Part shown: piece after piece, positions 17,628 to 25,811 of the stretch | Layout: every line of letters starts with the position of its first letter | Position numbering within the stretch: the first letter of the stretch is position 1 | DNA from: Bacteroidota bacterium | GTDB taxonomy: Bacteria; Bacteroidota; Bacteroidia; Chitinophagales; Chitinophagaceae | Assembly: GCA_018268105.1 (NCBI GenBank) | Contig: JAFDXG010000062.1 | Location: forward strand, 1 to 64,000 | Direction of reading: 5' to 3' | DNA length: 64,000 nt | The notes under the pieces: generated by a model | The model's database searches: none | What the model was told of the DNA's origin: nothing | The model's input: only the letters and a program-made list of their open reading frames with translations | Position numbers and translations under genes: made by a program

Positions 17628-18326
17628 TTGCTATCAACAATTTTTCGTAGTGTTTCTCACATCCTGTTTCCGCATTTGTGCAATGGCTGTGGCAGTGATC
17701 TTATAAATGAAGACCACCTGTTATGTTTACGCTGTGCCGAACAATTGTATGAAACCGGGTTTGCCGAAGCAGAACATAATCCTGTTGAGAAGATAATGTG
17801 GGGAAGATTGAAATGTGATTCAGCAATGAGCCAGTATTATTTTTCCAAAGGTTCTTTATTCCAGCATCTTGTACATCAGGTTAAATACAAATCCAATAAG
17901 GAATTAGGTATCTATCTTGGAAAAATGATGGGACACAGCTTAGTCAGATCGCCAAGATTTTTGTCTATTGATGCCTTAGTACCCCTTCCTTTATTTCCGG
18001 ATAAAGAAAAAAAAAGAGGCTACAACCAGGCTGCAATAATATGCGAGGGTATCTCTGCCATAATGAAGGTGCCAGTATTGTACAATGTTGTTCATCGCAT
18101 ACGTTATACAGATACACAAACGCATAAAACAAGAATGGAGCGGTGGCAGAATGTGGAAGGAGTATTTGTAGCAGGTCTTAGTGCGATAGCAGAGGGCAGG
18201 CATGTTTTACTGGTTGATGATATTATAACAACAGGAGCAACTGTTGAAGCTTGTGGCAATGCAATGCTGGAAGATATACCGGAATTAAAATTGAGTTTTG
18301 CAACACTTGGTTATGCGAATGCCTGA
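17628..18326 (+). CDS. comF: ComF-family amidophosphoribosyltransferase-like protein
   Basis: The protein has an N-terminal zinc ribbon with CNGC followed by CLRC, then a phosphoribosyltransferase fold ending in the PRPP-loop VLLVDDIITTGATVEA. KKRGYNQA in the middle is the ComF/GntX signature. ComF proteins aid DNA uptake by natural transformation in other bacteria; the enzymatic substrate is not established. There is no ATG. A TTG at 17628 gives 232 residues and the usual short lead before FPHLC. A TTG at 17589 would overlap radA by 29 bp and is the alternative. It is co-directed with radA and likely co-transcribed with it. Confidence 0.82.
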   Translation: MLSTIFRSVSHILFPHLCNGCGSDLINEDHLLCLRCAEQLYETGFAEAEHNPVEKIMWGRLKCDSAMSQYYFSKGSLFQHLVHQVKYKSNKELGIYLGKMMGHSLVRSPRFLSIDALVPLPLFPDKEKKRGYNQAAIICEGISAIMKVPVLYNVVHRIRYTDTQTHKTRMERWQNVEGVFVAGLSAIAEGRHVLLVDDIITTGATVEACGNAMLEDIPELKLSFATLGYANA

Positions 18327-18353
18327 AGTAATTACAATAATTTGCGCTGCAAC

Positions 18354-19742
18354 ATGGAAAAACTTAAAGCATATATTATACCTTTCCTGACTGTTGTTTT
18401 TTTTCTTTCCTGCAAAAAAGAATCTTTTATTAAGGATAAAGATGCACCTTTAGCAATTGCAGTGGATACACTTTCGTTTGATACTGTATTCACTTCAGTA
18501 GGTTCAATTACTCAGAACTTTACCATTGTAAATCCCAATAGTGGGAAAATAAAGCTGAATATGATAAAGTTGGCAGGAGGTAGCAATTCTCCGTATAAAA
18601 TAAATGTGGATGGTATCGCCTCTGCCGAAGTACACAACATAGAGATCAATTCCGGAGATAGCATATATGTATTTGTGTCCGTTACTATTGATCCGTCGTC
18701 AGCTAAAAATCCTTTCATTATAAGCGACAGTATTTTAGTGGACTATAATGGCAACGAACGCTATGTGCAGCTCGAGGCTTATGGGCAAAATGCACATTTT
18801 CTGAAAAATTTTATTATTGATGCAGACGCCACCTGGAATGATGACCTTCCGTATGTGATATTGGGCGGTTTACATGTAAGTGAAAATGTAAAGCTCACCG
18901 TCCAAAAAGGTTGCCGTATATATATGCATGCCAATGCACCATTTATTATAGATGGAAGCTTAGTGGTGGAGGGTACAAAAAAAGACAGTGTTACTTTTCA
19001 GGGCGACAGGCTGGATCATCCATACCGGGGTTTGCCTGCATCCTGGCCTGGCATTTATTTTAGTGAAAAAAGCATCAATAATGTTTTAAACTATGCCATC
19101 ATCAAAAATGCGTACCAGGGAGTTATTTGTATTGCCCCATCAATAAACAATAACCCTAAACTGCAAATGAACGAATGTATAGTTGATAATATATATGATG
19201 CCGGAATCGTAGCACTTGGTTCAAGCATAAATGCTGTAAACTGTCTCATTAGCAATTGTGGTGCTAATATTTCAATTTTGGCTGGAGGAACATATCAGTT
19301 TACTTTTTGCACCATAGCAAGCTATGGTAATCCTTATATTGAGCACAAACAACCAGTAACATATATCAATAACTTTGATGAAGCAGGCAATAATTATGCA
19401 CTAAGTGCTATATTTAATAATTGTATTATTTGGGGAGAAGGGGGAAACATTGAGAATGAGATGGTAGTGGAAAAAAAGGGGAACAGCACCTTAAACGTGG
19501 TATTAGATCATAGCCTTTATAAAGCAAAATCAATTGCAGACTTTGTAACCCTGGATCAGAGTATTGCCAACCAGGATCCTGCATTTGACAGTATCAATAC
19601 AGGCAGGCGTTACTTTGATTTTCATTTGAACAAAAATGTATCACCGGCATTAGACGCAGGTATTGCAACAGTTGTGACAACTGATCTTGATGGCAACCCA
19701 AGGGGCATAAAGCCAGATATAGGATGCTATGAAAAACATTAA
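18354..19742 (+). CDS. lipoprotein with right-handed beta-helix repeats
   Basis: The 462-residue product starts MEKLKAYIIPFLTVVFFLSC, a signal sequence with a lipobox ending at Cys20 followed by two lysines. The first ATG (18354) is chosen over a TTG 12 bp upstream. After an N-terminal beta-sandwich-like region, residues of about 150-400 show short repeated beta strands of parallel beta-helix type. The C-terminus reads DLDGNPRGIKPDIGCYE, the ending found in choice-of-anchor/right-handed-helix proteins of Bacteroidota. It is expected to be anchored in the outer membrane or periplasm. No catalytic residues can be assigned. Confidence 0.75.
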   Translation: MEKLKAYIIPFLTVVFFLSCKKESFIKDKDAPLAIAVDTLSFDTVFTSVGSITQNFTIVNPNSGKIKLNMIKLAGGSNSPYKINVDGIASAEVHNIEINSGDSIYVFVSVTIDPSSAKNPFIISDSILVDYNGNERYVQLEAYGQNAHFLKNFIIDADATWNDDLPYVILGGLHVSENVKLTVQKGCRIYMHANAPFIIDGSLVVEGTKKDSVTFQGDRLDHPYRGLPASWPGIYFSEKSINNVLNYAIIKNAYQGVICIAPSINNNPKLQMNECIVDNIYDAGIVALGSSINAVNCLISNCGANISILAGGTYQFTFCTIASYGNPYIEHKQPVTYINNFDEAGNNYALSAIFNNCIIWGEGGNIENEMVVEKKGNSTLNVVLDHSLYKAKSIADFVTLDQSIANQDPAFDSINTGRRYFDFHLNKNVSPALDAGIATVVTTDLDGNPRGIKPDIGCYEKH

Positions 19743-19795
19743 CACAACTTGTTGTTTTTTGTTTCAATTTTGTACTTTACTTTAAAACAATTGTT

Positions 19796-20308
19796 ATGAT
19801 ACGCTTATTATTTTTTTCTGTTGCATTAACTTTAATTACTTCTATTTACGATTTCAAGGTTGAAGGACTCGACGGCGGATCTTTCAGACTTGAAAAATAT
19901 AAGGGCAAAAAAATGCTCATTGTAAACACCGCATCTAAATGTGGATTCACACCGCAATACAAAGATCTGGAAACTTTATACAAAACATATAAAGATAAGC
20001 TGGTGGTTATTGGTTTTCCGGCCAACAACTTTATGCACCAGGAACCGGGTTCAAATACTGAAATAAAAACCTTCTGTACAGAAAACTATGGAGTGACGTT
20101 CCCAATGTCTGCCAAAGTATCTGTGAAAGGTGATGATATTGATCCATTGTTTAAATACCTGTGTGATGAAGCGGAAGCAATGGGAATCAAGAATCCTATC
20201 AAATGGAATTTTACAAAGTTCCTTGTAGATGAAAACGGTAAGCTACTTGCAGTATTCCCAAGCAAAGTGAACCCCATGAGTGAGGAAATTTTAAAGTACC
20301 TCAACTGA
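19796..20308 (+). CDS. glutathione peroxidase family protein
   Basis: The 170-residue thioredoxin-fold peroxidase reduces H2O2 and organic hydroperoxides. NTASKCG places the peroxidatic cysteine at C49, and KWNFTKF supplies the conserved Trp/Asn. The usual FPCNQF segment is FPANNF at 74-79, so the Cys and Gln of that motif are replaced; a further Cys in FCTENYG near residue 95 is the likely resolving cysteine. Bacterial members of this type use thioredoxin rather than glutathione. Residues 1-17 are hydrophobic and could be an export signal. A strong terminator follows. Confidence 0.9.
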   Translation: MIRLLFFSVALTLITSIYDFKVEGLDGGSFRLEKYKGKKMLIVNTASKCGFTPQYKDLETLYKTYKDKLVVIGFPANNFMHQEPGSNTEIKTFCTENYGVTFPMSAKVSVKGDDIDPLFKYLCDEAEAMGIKNPIKWNFTKFLVDENGKLLAVFPSKVNPMSEEILKYLN

Positions 20309-20332
20309 TATAGCTATCTTAAATGTAATTCG

Positions 20333-20366
20333 CCTGCAGCAATTTATTCTGCAGGTTTTTTATTTT
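20333..20366 (+). terminator. intrinsic terminator after the peroxidase gene
   Basis: CCTGCAG at 20333-20339 pairs with CTGCAGG at 20349-20355, followed immediately by TTTTTTATTTT. This is a classical intrinsic terminator. Confidence 0.8.
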
Positions 20367-20441
20367 ACGCAATCGATTGAACGGTATTTGAAATACTCAG
20401 TATCGCCATGATTATTTAATTTGGGGCATAAAGGAAAAGAT

Positions 20442-21392
20442 ATGTTTGGCATTAATAGAAAAATTGAGAATGGCTTTGAAATACTTCAGCTTAAAGACGA
20501 ATTATATGGATGCTCAGTAGAAATAGTCCCTTCCTGTGGTGCAATGCTGCGTGCCTTTATTATAAAAGATGAAAACGGTGAATTTAATCTCATTGATAGT
20601 TACAGTAACAAAGAACAGTACGATGAGTCTAAGGAATCTTCAGGCTTTAAGGGGCTTAAGTTATCACCTTTTCCATGCCGGATAAAAAAAGGTACATATA
20701 CCTTTAATGGCAGAGAGTACAAGCTTCTGCCCAATCATGGTGAAGTAGTATTACATGGTTTTTTATATAATAAATCATTTAACATTATAGAGGAGTATGC
20801 TGATGCTGTGGCTGCAAGGGTAATTTTATGCTATAAATATGAAGGTGAAATGGCTGGTTACCCCTTTGCCTATAGTTGTACTATTACATATACACTCGAA
20901 AAGGGCAATAAGTTATCCGTTAACACCAGTATTTTAAACGCCGGAGATATATCAATGCCGATAGCTGACGGGTGGCATCCATATTTTTCGTTCGGGAGAA
21001 AAGTTAATGATCTGTTGCTTGAGTTCAGATCTGAGAAAATGCTTGAGTTTGTAAATCTGCTGCCTACCGGCGGGATTATCCCTTTCGGGGAGTTTCTGCA
21101 ATTATCTCCTATTGGCGACAAGGAGATAGATAATTCTTTTGTACTGGATTTCACTCAACCTCAACCCATGTGCACATTGCGGGATCCGAAAAGCAAAATA
21201 CAATTAGAGATACACCCCGGACAGGGGTATCCTTATCTTCAAATATATATACCACCCCATCGCCGGAGTGTCGCTATAGAAAACCTAAGTGCTCCACCCG
21301 ATGCTTTCAACAATGGTATGGGGTTAATAACAGTTGATCCTGGCGAAACTGCCGAGTTTTCTACAACATATAAAGTAACATCATACAATTAA
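20442..21392 (+). CDS. aldose 1-epimerase family protein
   Basis: The 316-residue galactose-mutarotase-like protein interconverts the alpha and beta anomers of aldoses. Typical segments are LKLSPFPCRIKKGTYTFNG near 68-86, the catalytic-histidine region PNHGEVVLHGF near 92-102, DGWHPYFSFG near 173-182, and a late glutamate in HPGQGYPYLQIY. The ATG at 20442 follows AAGGAAAAG, one of the few purine-rich leaders in the window; a TTG 21 bp upstream is the alternative. It sits alone between the peroxidase terminator and a convergent gene. Sugar specificity is not deducible. Confidence 0.85.
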   Translation: MFGINRKIENGFEILQLKDELYGCSVEIVPSCGAMLRAFIIKDENGEFNLIDSYSNKEQYDESKESSGFKGLKLSPFPCRIKKGTYTFNGREYKLLPNHGEVVLHGFLYNKSFNIIEEYADAVAARVILCYKYEGEMAGYPFAYSCTITYTLEKGNKLSVNTSILNAGDISMPIADGWHPYFSFGRKVNDLLLEFRSEKMLEFVNLLPTGGIIPFGEFLQLSPIGDKEIDNSFVLDFTQPQPMCTLRDPKSKIQLEIHPGQGYPYLQIYIPPHRRSVAIENLSAPPDAFNNGMGLITVDPGETAEFSTTYKVTSYN

Positions 21393-21418
21393 TGCTGCAA
21401 TTGTTGATACGGGTCCAT

Positions 21419-22540
21419 TTATACCCGCACATAAATTTTTCTCTTATCCATCCAATATCCCACAAACCAGCAAAGCATCATATAACACAGTGAAAAAAAC
21501 AATGCACCCCATGCCCCGGGGAGGAGCTTTTGAAAAATTGAACTGTTTATACTGTTGAAAAGATTGGTTTTCGGACCGGTTTTAATAGTGAAAAGGATGA
21601 CAGCGAATACTTCAGAAAGGATATAAATGAATAAAGGGTTCTTGCCAAATACCTGAAAAAAGTGTACTCCTTTGGTTACCCCTTTGATTTCGGTGATAAA
21701 GATTAATATGCCAAGCATTATCATATCAAGCCCTACGGTGTAAACCACAAATGAACTGGTCCATAGCTTCTTGTTGATAGGAAATACGAAATCCCAGAAA
21801 TAGGCCAGGCATAAAAATGAAAAGCCTGTAATCAGTAGTTTGGTAACGGTTTCATAATTATTCCCCTTTTTTTGGATAAAGACCCCCGCATAATATCCTG
21901 CTACTACATTTACTATGGCCGGCAGGGTACTCAGCAATCCCTCAGGATCGAAGGCAATACCCTCCCCATGATACAGATGGCTTTCTCCAAACAAAAACAG
22001 GTCAAGCTTCTGCCCGGCATTTCCCGTCATACTATAATCGCCACCCACATACAGCATTACCCAATATGCTATAAGGAAGAAGGCACTAAGTATCCAAACC
22101 GTTTTCTTGGATAAAAAATGAATCATCAGTGAGGCAATACAGTAGCAAAAAGCAATTCTTTGCAGTACTCCCATAATACGGGTATCCTTAATGGGGGAAA
22201 ATTCATAACCTCCGCCTTTCAGCTCCCTGAAAAACGGGAACCAATACATAAGATAGCCGAGCAGAAAGATGATCAATGTTCTCTTGAATATTTTTTGAAG
22301 TACATTGCTTGTACCTAACTGCCTGTATTTAGGCATTGAAAAGCTCATTGCGTTTCCTACCACAAAAAGAAAGGTTGGGAAAACGAGATCAGTAGGCGTA
22401 AATCCATGCCATGCTGCATGAGACAGGGGTGCAAAGGGGGTAGCGCCACTGCCCTGGGTATTTACAATTATCATAAAGCAAATAGTCATTCCTCTTAAAA
22501 CATCCAGGGCCAGGTAGCGGGGAGAAACGGATTTTGTCAT
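21419..22540 (-). CDS. NagX/HGSNAT-like membrane acyltransferase (DUF5009/DUF1624)
   Basis: The 373-residue membrane protein has about ten hydrophobic helices and the N-terminal signature RYLALDVLRGMTICFMIIVN, followed by HGFTPTDLVFPTFLFVVGNA. This is the family of the heparan-alpha-glucosaminide N-acetyltransferase catalytic domain and bacterial NagX, often linked to amino-sugar uptake and acetylation. The ATG at 22540 starts MTKSVSPRY. A 19-codon upstream extension to 22597 lacks family resemblance and is not used. No amino-sugar genes flank it, so the substrate remains open. Confidence 0.82.
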   Translation of the reverse strand: MTKSVSPRYLALDVLRGMTICFMIIVNTQGSGATPFAPLSHAAWHGFTPTDLVFPTFLFVVGNAMSFSMPKYRQLGTSNVLQKIFKRTLIIFLLGYLMYWFPFFRELKGGGYEFSPIKDTRIMGVLQRIAFCYCIASLMIHFLSKKTVWILSAFFLIAYWVMLYVGGDYSMTGNAGQKLDLFLFGESHLYHGEGIAFDPEGLLSTLPAIVNVVAGYYAGVFIQKKGNNYETVTKLLITGFSFLCLAYFWDFVFPINKKLWTSSFVVYTVGLDMIMLGILIFITEIKGVTKGVHFFQVFGKNPLFIYILSEVFAVILFTIKTGPKTNLFNSINSSIFQKLLPGAWGALFFSLCYMMLCWFVGYWMDKRKIYVRV

Positions 22541-23074
22541 AACTATACAGGGTTTATATTTCCAAATATTGGTGCAAAAATGCAGATGTGCAACCATCTT
22601 CGCTGCCTAAATGTATGAAAATAAGTATAGGCAGAGGTGTGTTTACTGCGGCAAAAAAATGAGTAGAGAAAAATATTTATGTTCTAATACAAAAACTACC
22701 GGATGGCTACGTTTAAATATACGAATTTATGAACCTAGAAATTTTGGATAACATACAGGTAACAAAGCTAAAAAAACTGGTTCTTTCTGTGCTGCAGAAC
22801 CAGTCGTAACAGTATTTTACAATTCATTAAGAATGGGTATTGATTTTTTATCGGAAATTTGTCTTGTCAAAACAAAATAAAGAAGAGCATTGTATTTGCA
22901 ATTTTATTTTGTATATTACGTTAGTAAAAACAGATCTTTAGAAATATTTAACAAAAACAGATTAAACAAAATCTCAAGTTTTGCGTCTTAATATAAAGAC
23001 ATTTAAAATAGTCAATTTTCTCATAAGCAGTTAGTTTTGGTTGCGGCCTCTATTTCTATAGAGGCCAATTTTTT
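22541..23074. other. intergenic region with opposed terminators
   Basis: No ORF above about 25 codons with a plausible start was seen. The stretch is A/T-rich and carries two strong hairpins of opposite polarity, one ending transcription leftward near 22770 and one rightward near 23076. The rightward one has no upstream gene on its strand, so a short RNA between about 22900 and 23076 is possible. The left part should contain the NagX-like gene promoter. Confidence 0.45.
22770..22804 (-). terminator. minus-strand intrinsic terminator
   Basis: On the minus strand ACTGGTTCT pairs with AGAACCAGT over 9 bp with an 11-nt loop, followed by six T residues. It would end leftward transcription, most simply that of gcvH-vanZ through a 270-nt 3' tail. 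Confidence 0.65.
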
Positions 23075-23076
23075 TT
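23045..23076 (+). terminator. plus-strand intrinsic terminator without an upstream gene
   Basis: GGCCTCTAT and ATAGAGGCC form a 9-bp stem with a TTCT loop, followed by AATTTTTTTT. The T-run is on the plus strand only, yet the nearest genes on both sides lie on the minus strand. Confidence 0.7.
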
Positions 23077-23446
23077 ATGCCTGTTTTCTTTTGAAAAGTA
23101 AAAAAGCTATAACAGAGCCGATGATATCTGCCGCAATATCTCCGATTTCAAACCCCCGGTTTACCACAAAGTACTTTTGAATATATTCCATCCCTATCCC
23201 ATATAATGAAGAAAGTAAAACAATGAGCAGGAAAACCCATATCCCTTTTGGGGAATTTGTTCTATGTTTAACAAAATAACTCCAAAGCCATACCTGCCCT
23301 CCAAAAAGGATGATATGAATGATTTTGTCAAAATTGGGCAGCTCAGGTCCTGGTGGCAGTTCTTTGCCCGGGATAATGAGTAAAATAAAAATAGTAACTG
23401 ACCAGATCAATGCCGGCCATATATGTTTTAATAATCCTTTGAACAT
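23075..23446 (-). CDS. VanZ-like family membrane protein
   Basis: The 123-residue protein has four predicted membrane helices and the VanZ-like pattern: a first helix ending LLIPGKELPPGPELPNFDKIIH style (PGKELP near 25-30, NFDKIIHIILFGG near 38-50), then the conserved acidic segment SLYGIGMEYIQKYF near 80-93 and DIAADIIGSVIAF near 103-115. The family takes its name from a teicoplanin-resistance accessory protein, but most members have no known role. It lies 13 bp downstream of gcvH and is probably translated from the same transcript. Confidence 0.8.
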   Translation of the reverse strand: MFKGLLKHIWPALIWSVTIFILLIIPGKELPPGPELPNFDKIIHIILFGGQVWLWSYFVKHRTNSPKGIWVFLLIVLLSSLYGIGMEYIQKYFVVNRGFEIGDIAADIIGSVIAFLLFKRKQA

Positions 23447-23459
23447 ATTATACAGGGCA

Positions 23460-23840
23460 TCAGTTTTTCACCAGTGCGCTATATGCTTCAGCCGACAATA
23501 ATGTATCTACGTCAGCAGGGGTATCTACTTTTACCTTAATCATCCAGCCTTCACCGTAAGGATCATTGTTTACCAGTTCCGGCTTATTATTTAATTCGGG
23601 ATTTATTTCAATAACAGTTCCTGTTACCGGCAGGAATAAATCACTAACTGTCTTTACAGCTTCTACCGTACCAAAAACGGCTTCAGCTCCCAGGTGTTGA
23701 TCCAGGGTCTCAATTTCAACATATACAATATCGCCTAATTCACTTTGTGCAAATTCAGTAATACCAATGATTGCCACATCACCTTCGAGGCGAACCCATT
23801 CATGATCTTTAGTATAACGCAGGTTTTCAGGAAAATTCAT
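23460..23840 (-). CDS. gcvH: glycine cleavage system H protein
   Basis: The 126-residue lipoyl carrier shuttles the aminomethyl group between the P, L and T proteins of the glycine cleavage system. The lipoylation site is K63 in [14 protein letters not shown], and the domain is complete from YTKDHEWV near residue 9 to AYSALVKN at the end. The other gcv genes are not in this window. It is followed 13 bp later by the vanZ-like gene. Confidence 0.95.
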   Translation of the reverse strand: MNFPENLRYTKDHEWVRLEGDVAIIGITEFAQSELGDIVYVEIETLDQHLGAEAVFGTVEAVKTVSDLFLPVTGTVIEINPELNNKPELVNNDPYGEGWMIKVKVDTPADVDTLLSAEAYSALVKN

Positions 23841-24017
23841 AATGCATAATTTAATGTTGCAAAGATTACAAAAACCATTTGAAAAAAGCGTAAATCAAAT
23901 TTTTATGAAAAAACTAGTTTCTTTATATATTACTACTTTTAACCTGTCTGTTACTCTGGATAAAATATTCAGTCTTATTTCTGTTTTCTGAGTAATTGAG
24001 TTAGTAACTTATTCGTC

Positions 24018-24374
24018 TTATCCTTCAATGAACCCTGTTTTCTGAAAATACAGCAGTACATGATCTTTCATAAAATTTTCCTGTTCCGGCAGGGTCATTG
24101 CCGGTAAGGACTTTATTTGTTTGAAATGCGGCCATCCATCTTTATCCACCTTTTCCAGTTCATAATATCCACTTTGTGAAAAAAGTGAACAAACGGCAAT
24201 GTGCATCAGATCCTGTTTCTGCTCTTTGGTAAATTTTGCTCGTATATCGCCCAACTCCTGGATGCCAACAAGGAAAAGAATAGCTTCCATATCTGGTTTT
24301 TTGTTAAACCGCTCCATAAGTTTTGCTTCAAGATTCCACCAGCGCACCTGGAGGTCACTATTAATATTACTCAT
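24018..24374 (-). CDS. conserved hypothetical protein, 118 aa
   Basis: I do not recognise a named family. The protein is soluble, mildly acidic and predicted mostly helical, with RWWNLEAKLMERF near residues 10-22 and an aromatic-rich centre (SGYYELEKVDKDGWPHF). It carries no signal peptide or catalytic motif. The ATG at 24374 is chosen over one 18 bp upstream because a TACATTTG promoter-like box lies between them, only 4 nt before the chosen ATG. It is divergent from serS, which suggests a housekeeping neighbour but gives no function. Confidence 0.7.
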   Translation of the reverse strand: MSNINSDLQVRWWNLEAKLMERFNKKPDMEAILFLVGIQELGDIRAKFTKEQKQDLMHIAVCSLFSQSGYYELEKVDKDGWPHFKQIKSLPAMTLPEQENFMKDHVLLYFQKTGFIEG

Positions 24375-24378
24375 GCCC

Positions 24379-24386
24379 CAAATGTA
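24379..24386 (-). promoter_or_regulatory. -7 box 4 nt before the 118-aa gene
   Basis: Minus-strand TACATTTG matches TAnnTTTG exactly and ends 4 nt before the ATG at 24374, so the transcript would have almost no leader. Confidence 0.4.
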
Positions 24387-24450
24387 CGGCAAAGGTTTTG
24401 CTCTACGGCAGTTGAATGTATTCAGATTTTTATGAGTTTGTACTAACGAT

Positions 24451-24458
24451 TACCTTTG
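24451..24458 (+). promoter_or_regulatory. -7 box candidate for serS
   Basis: TACCTTTG is an exact TAnnTTTG match 17 nt before the serS ATG at 24476. A TTTG lies too close upstream (10 nt) to be a normal -33 element. Confidence 0.4.
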
Positions 24459-24475
24459 CGTGAAATTTTTTGAGG

Positions 24476-25753
24476 ATGCTACAGGTAAATACGCTCAGGC
24501 AAAATACGGATTGGGTTAAAAAAAGGCTGGCAGTAAAACATTTTGCTGATATCAGCCTGGTAGATAAGATTATTGCGTTGGATGATACTCGCAAAAAACT
24601 TCAGCTCGAATTTGATACCCGGCAGGCAGAAGTGAACAGCACCTCTAAAATGATTGGGCAATATATAGCCAAAGGTGATAAGGAGGCTGCTGAAAACGCC
24701 AAAGGGTTAGTTGCAAAGATAAAACAGGAAATCAACGGCATTAATGACAGCATTGCATCAACCGAAATGCAATTACAGGAAGAGTTGATAAAACTGCCTA
24801 ATCTGCCTTCTGAACAAGTACCCGGAGGAAAAACACCGGAAGATAATGTGGTAGTAAGAGAAGGAGGCACAAAACCTAACCTTGCAGCAACAGCCGTTCC
24901 ACATTGGGAACTTATTAAAAAATACGGGCTGGTGGATTTTGAAACCGGGGCTAAAATTACCGGTAGCGGATTTCCTTTATATAAAGGGAAAGGGGCAAAA
25001 TTGCAGCGGGCATTAGTGCAGTATTTTCTAGACTATAATACCCAGGCAGGATATATGGAATACCTGCCGCCCTTTATGGTAAATGAAGCCTCAGCGTACG
25101 GTACGGGTCAGCTACCCGATAAAGAGGGGCAGATGTATTATATGCCTGCAGATAATTTTTACATGATTCCCACTTCTGAAGTGCCGGTAACTAATATATA
25201 CAGGGACGAAATACTTAAGGAAGAAGAACTCCCGGTTAAGATGACGGCTTACTCTCCCTGTTTCAGGCGTGAAGCGGGAAGTTTTGGTAAAGATGTACGG
25301 GGACTCAACAGGGTACACCAGTTTGAAAAAGTTGAGATCGTTCAGATCGTTCATCCTGATAAAAGTTATGAGGTGTTGGAAGAAATGGTAGCACATATAG
25401 AAAAACTGGTGAACACCCTTCAACTTCCATATCGCATCCTCAGGTTATGCGGGGGCGATATGAGCTTTACTTCTGCCCTCACTTACGACTTTGAAGTATA
25501 TAGCGCTGCACAGGAACGCTGGCTGGAAGTAAGTTCAGTAAGTAATTTTGAAGCCTACCAGGCTAACCGTGCAAAGATTCGTTTCAAGTCAAAAGAAGAA
25601 AAGGGGAAGAATATACTTGCGCATACTTTAAATGGGAGTTCGCTGGCGCTACCGCGTATAGTAGCCTGCCTGCTTGAAAATAATCAAACGGAGTCAGGCA
25701 TAATACTTCCGGAAATCTTACATTCTTATTTTGGTGAAAAAATTATCAGTTAA
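24476..25753 (+). CDS. serS: serine-tRNA ligase
   Basis: The 425-residue class II aminoacyl-tRNA synthetase charges tRNA-Ser. The N-terminal long coiled-coil arm (residues about 25-105) recognises the tRNA long variable arm. Motif 2 is visible as FRREAGSFGKDVRGLNRVHQ near 260-280 and motif 3 as NGSSLALPRIVACLLEN near 383-399. The ATG at 24476 (MLQVNTLRQN) matches usual SerRS starts; a TTG 6 bp upstream is not needed. It is divergent from the 118-aa unknown gene and convergent with mqo. Confidence 0.96.
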   Translation: MLQVNTLRQNTDWVKKRLAVKHFADISLVDKIIALDDTRKKLQLEFDTRQAEVNSTSKMIGQYIAKGDKEAAENAKGLVAKIKQEINGINDSIASTEMQLQEELIKLPNLPSEQVPGGKTPEDNVVVREGGTKPNLAATAVPHWELIKKYGLVDFETGAKITGSGFPLYKGKGAKLQRALVQYFLDYNTQAGYMEYLPPFMVNEASAYGTGQLPDKEGQMYYMPADNFYMIPTSEVPVTNIYRDEILKEEELPVKMTAYSPCFRREAGSFGKDVRGLNRVHQFEKVEIVQIVHPDKSYEVLEEMVAHIEKLVNTLQLPYRILRLCGGDMSFTSALTYDFEVYSAAQERWLEVSSVSNFEAYQANRAKIRFKSKEEKGKNILAHTLNGSSLALPRIVACLLENNQTESGIILPEILHSYFGEKIIS

Positions 25754-25811
25754 GATATGTCCACAGCTTTGGTGTTTCATGTTTGAAATTGCTTAAGGAT
25801 ATATCTGAACT

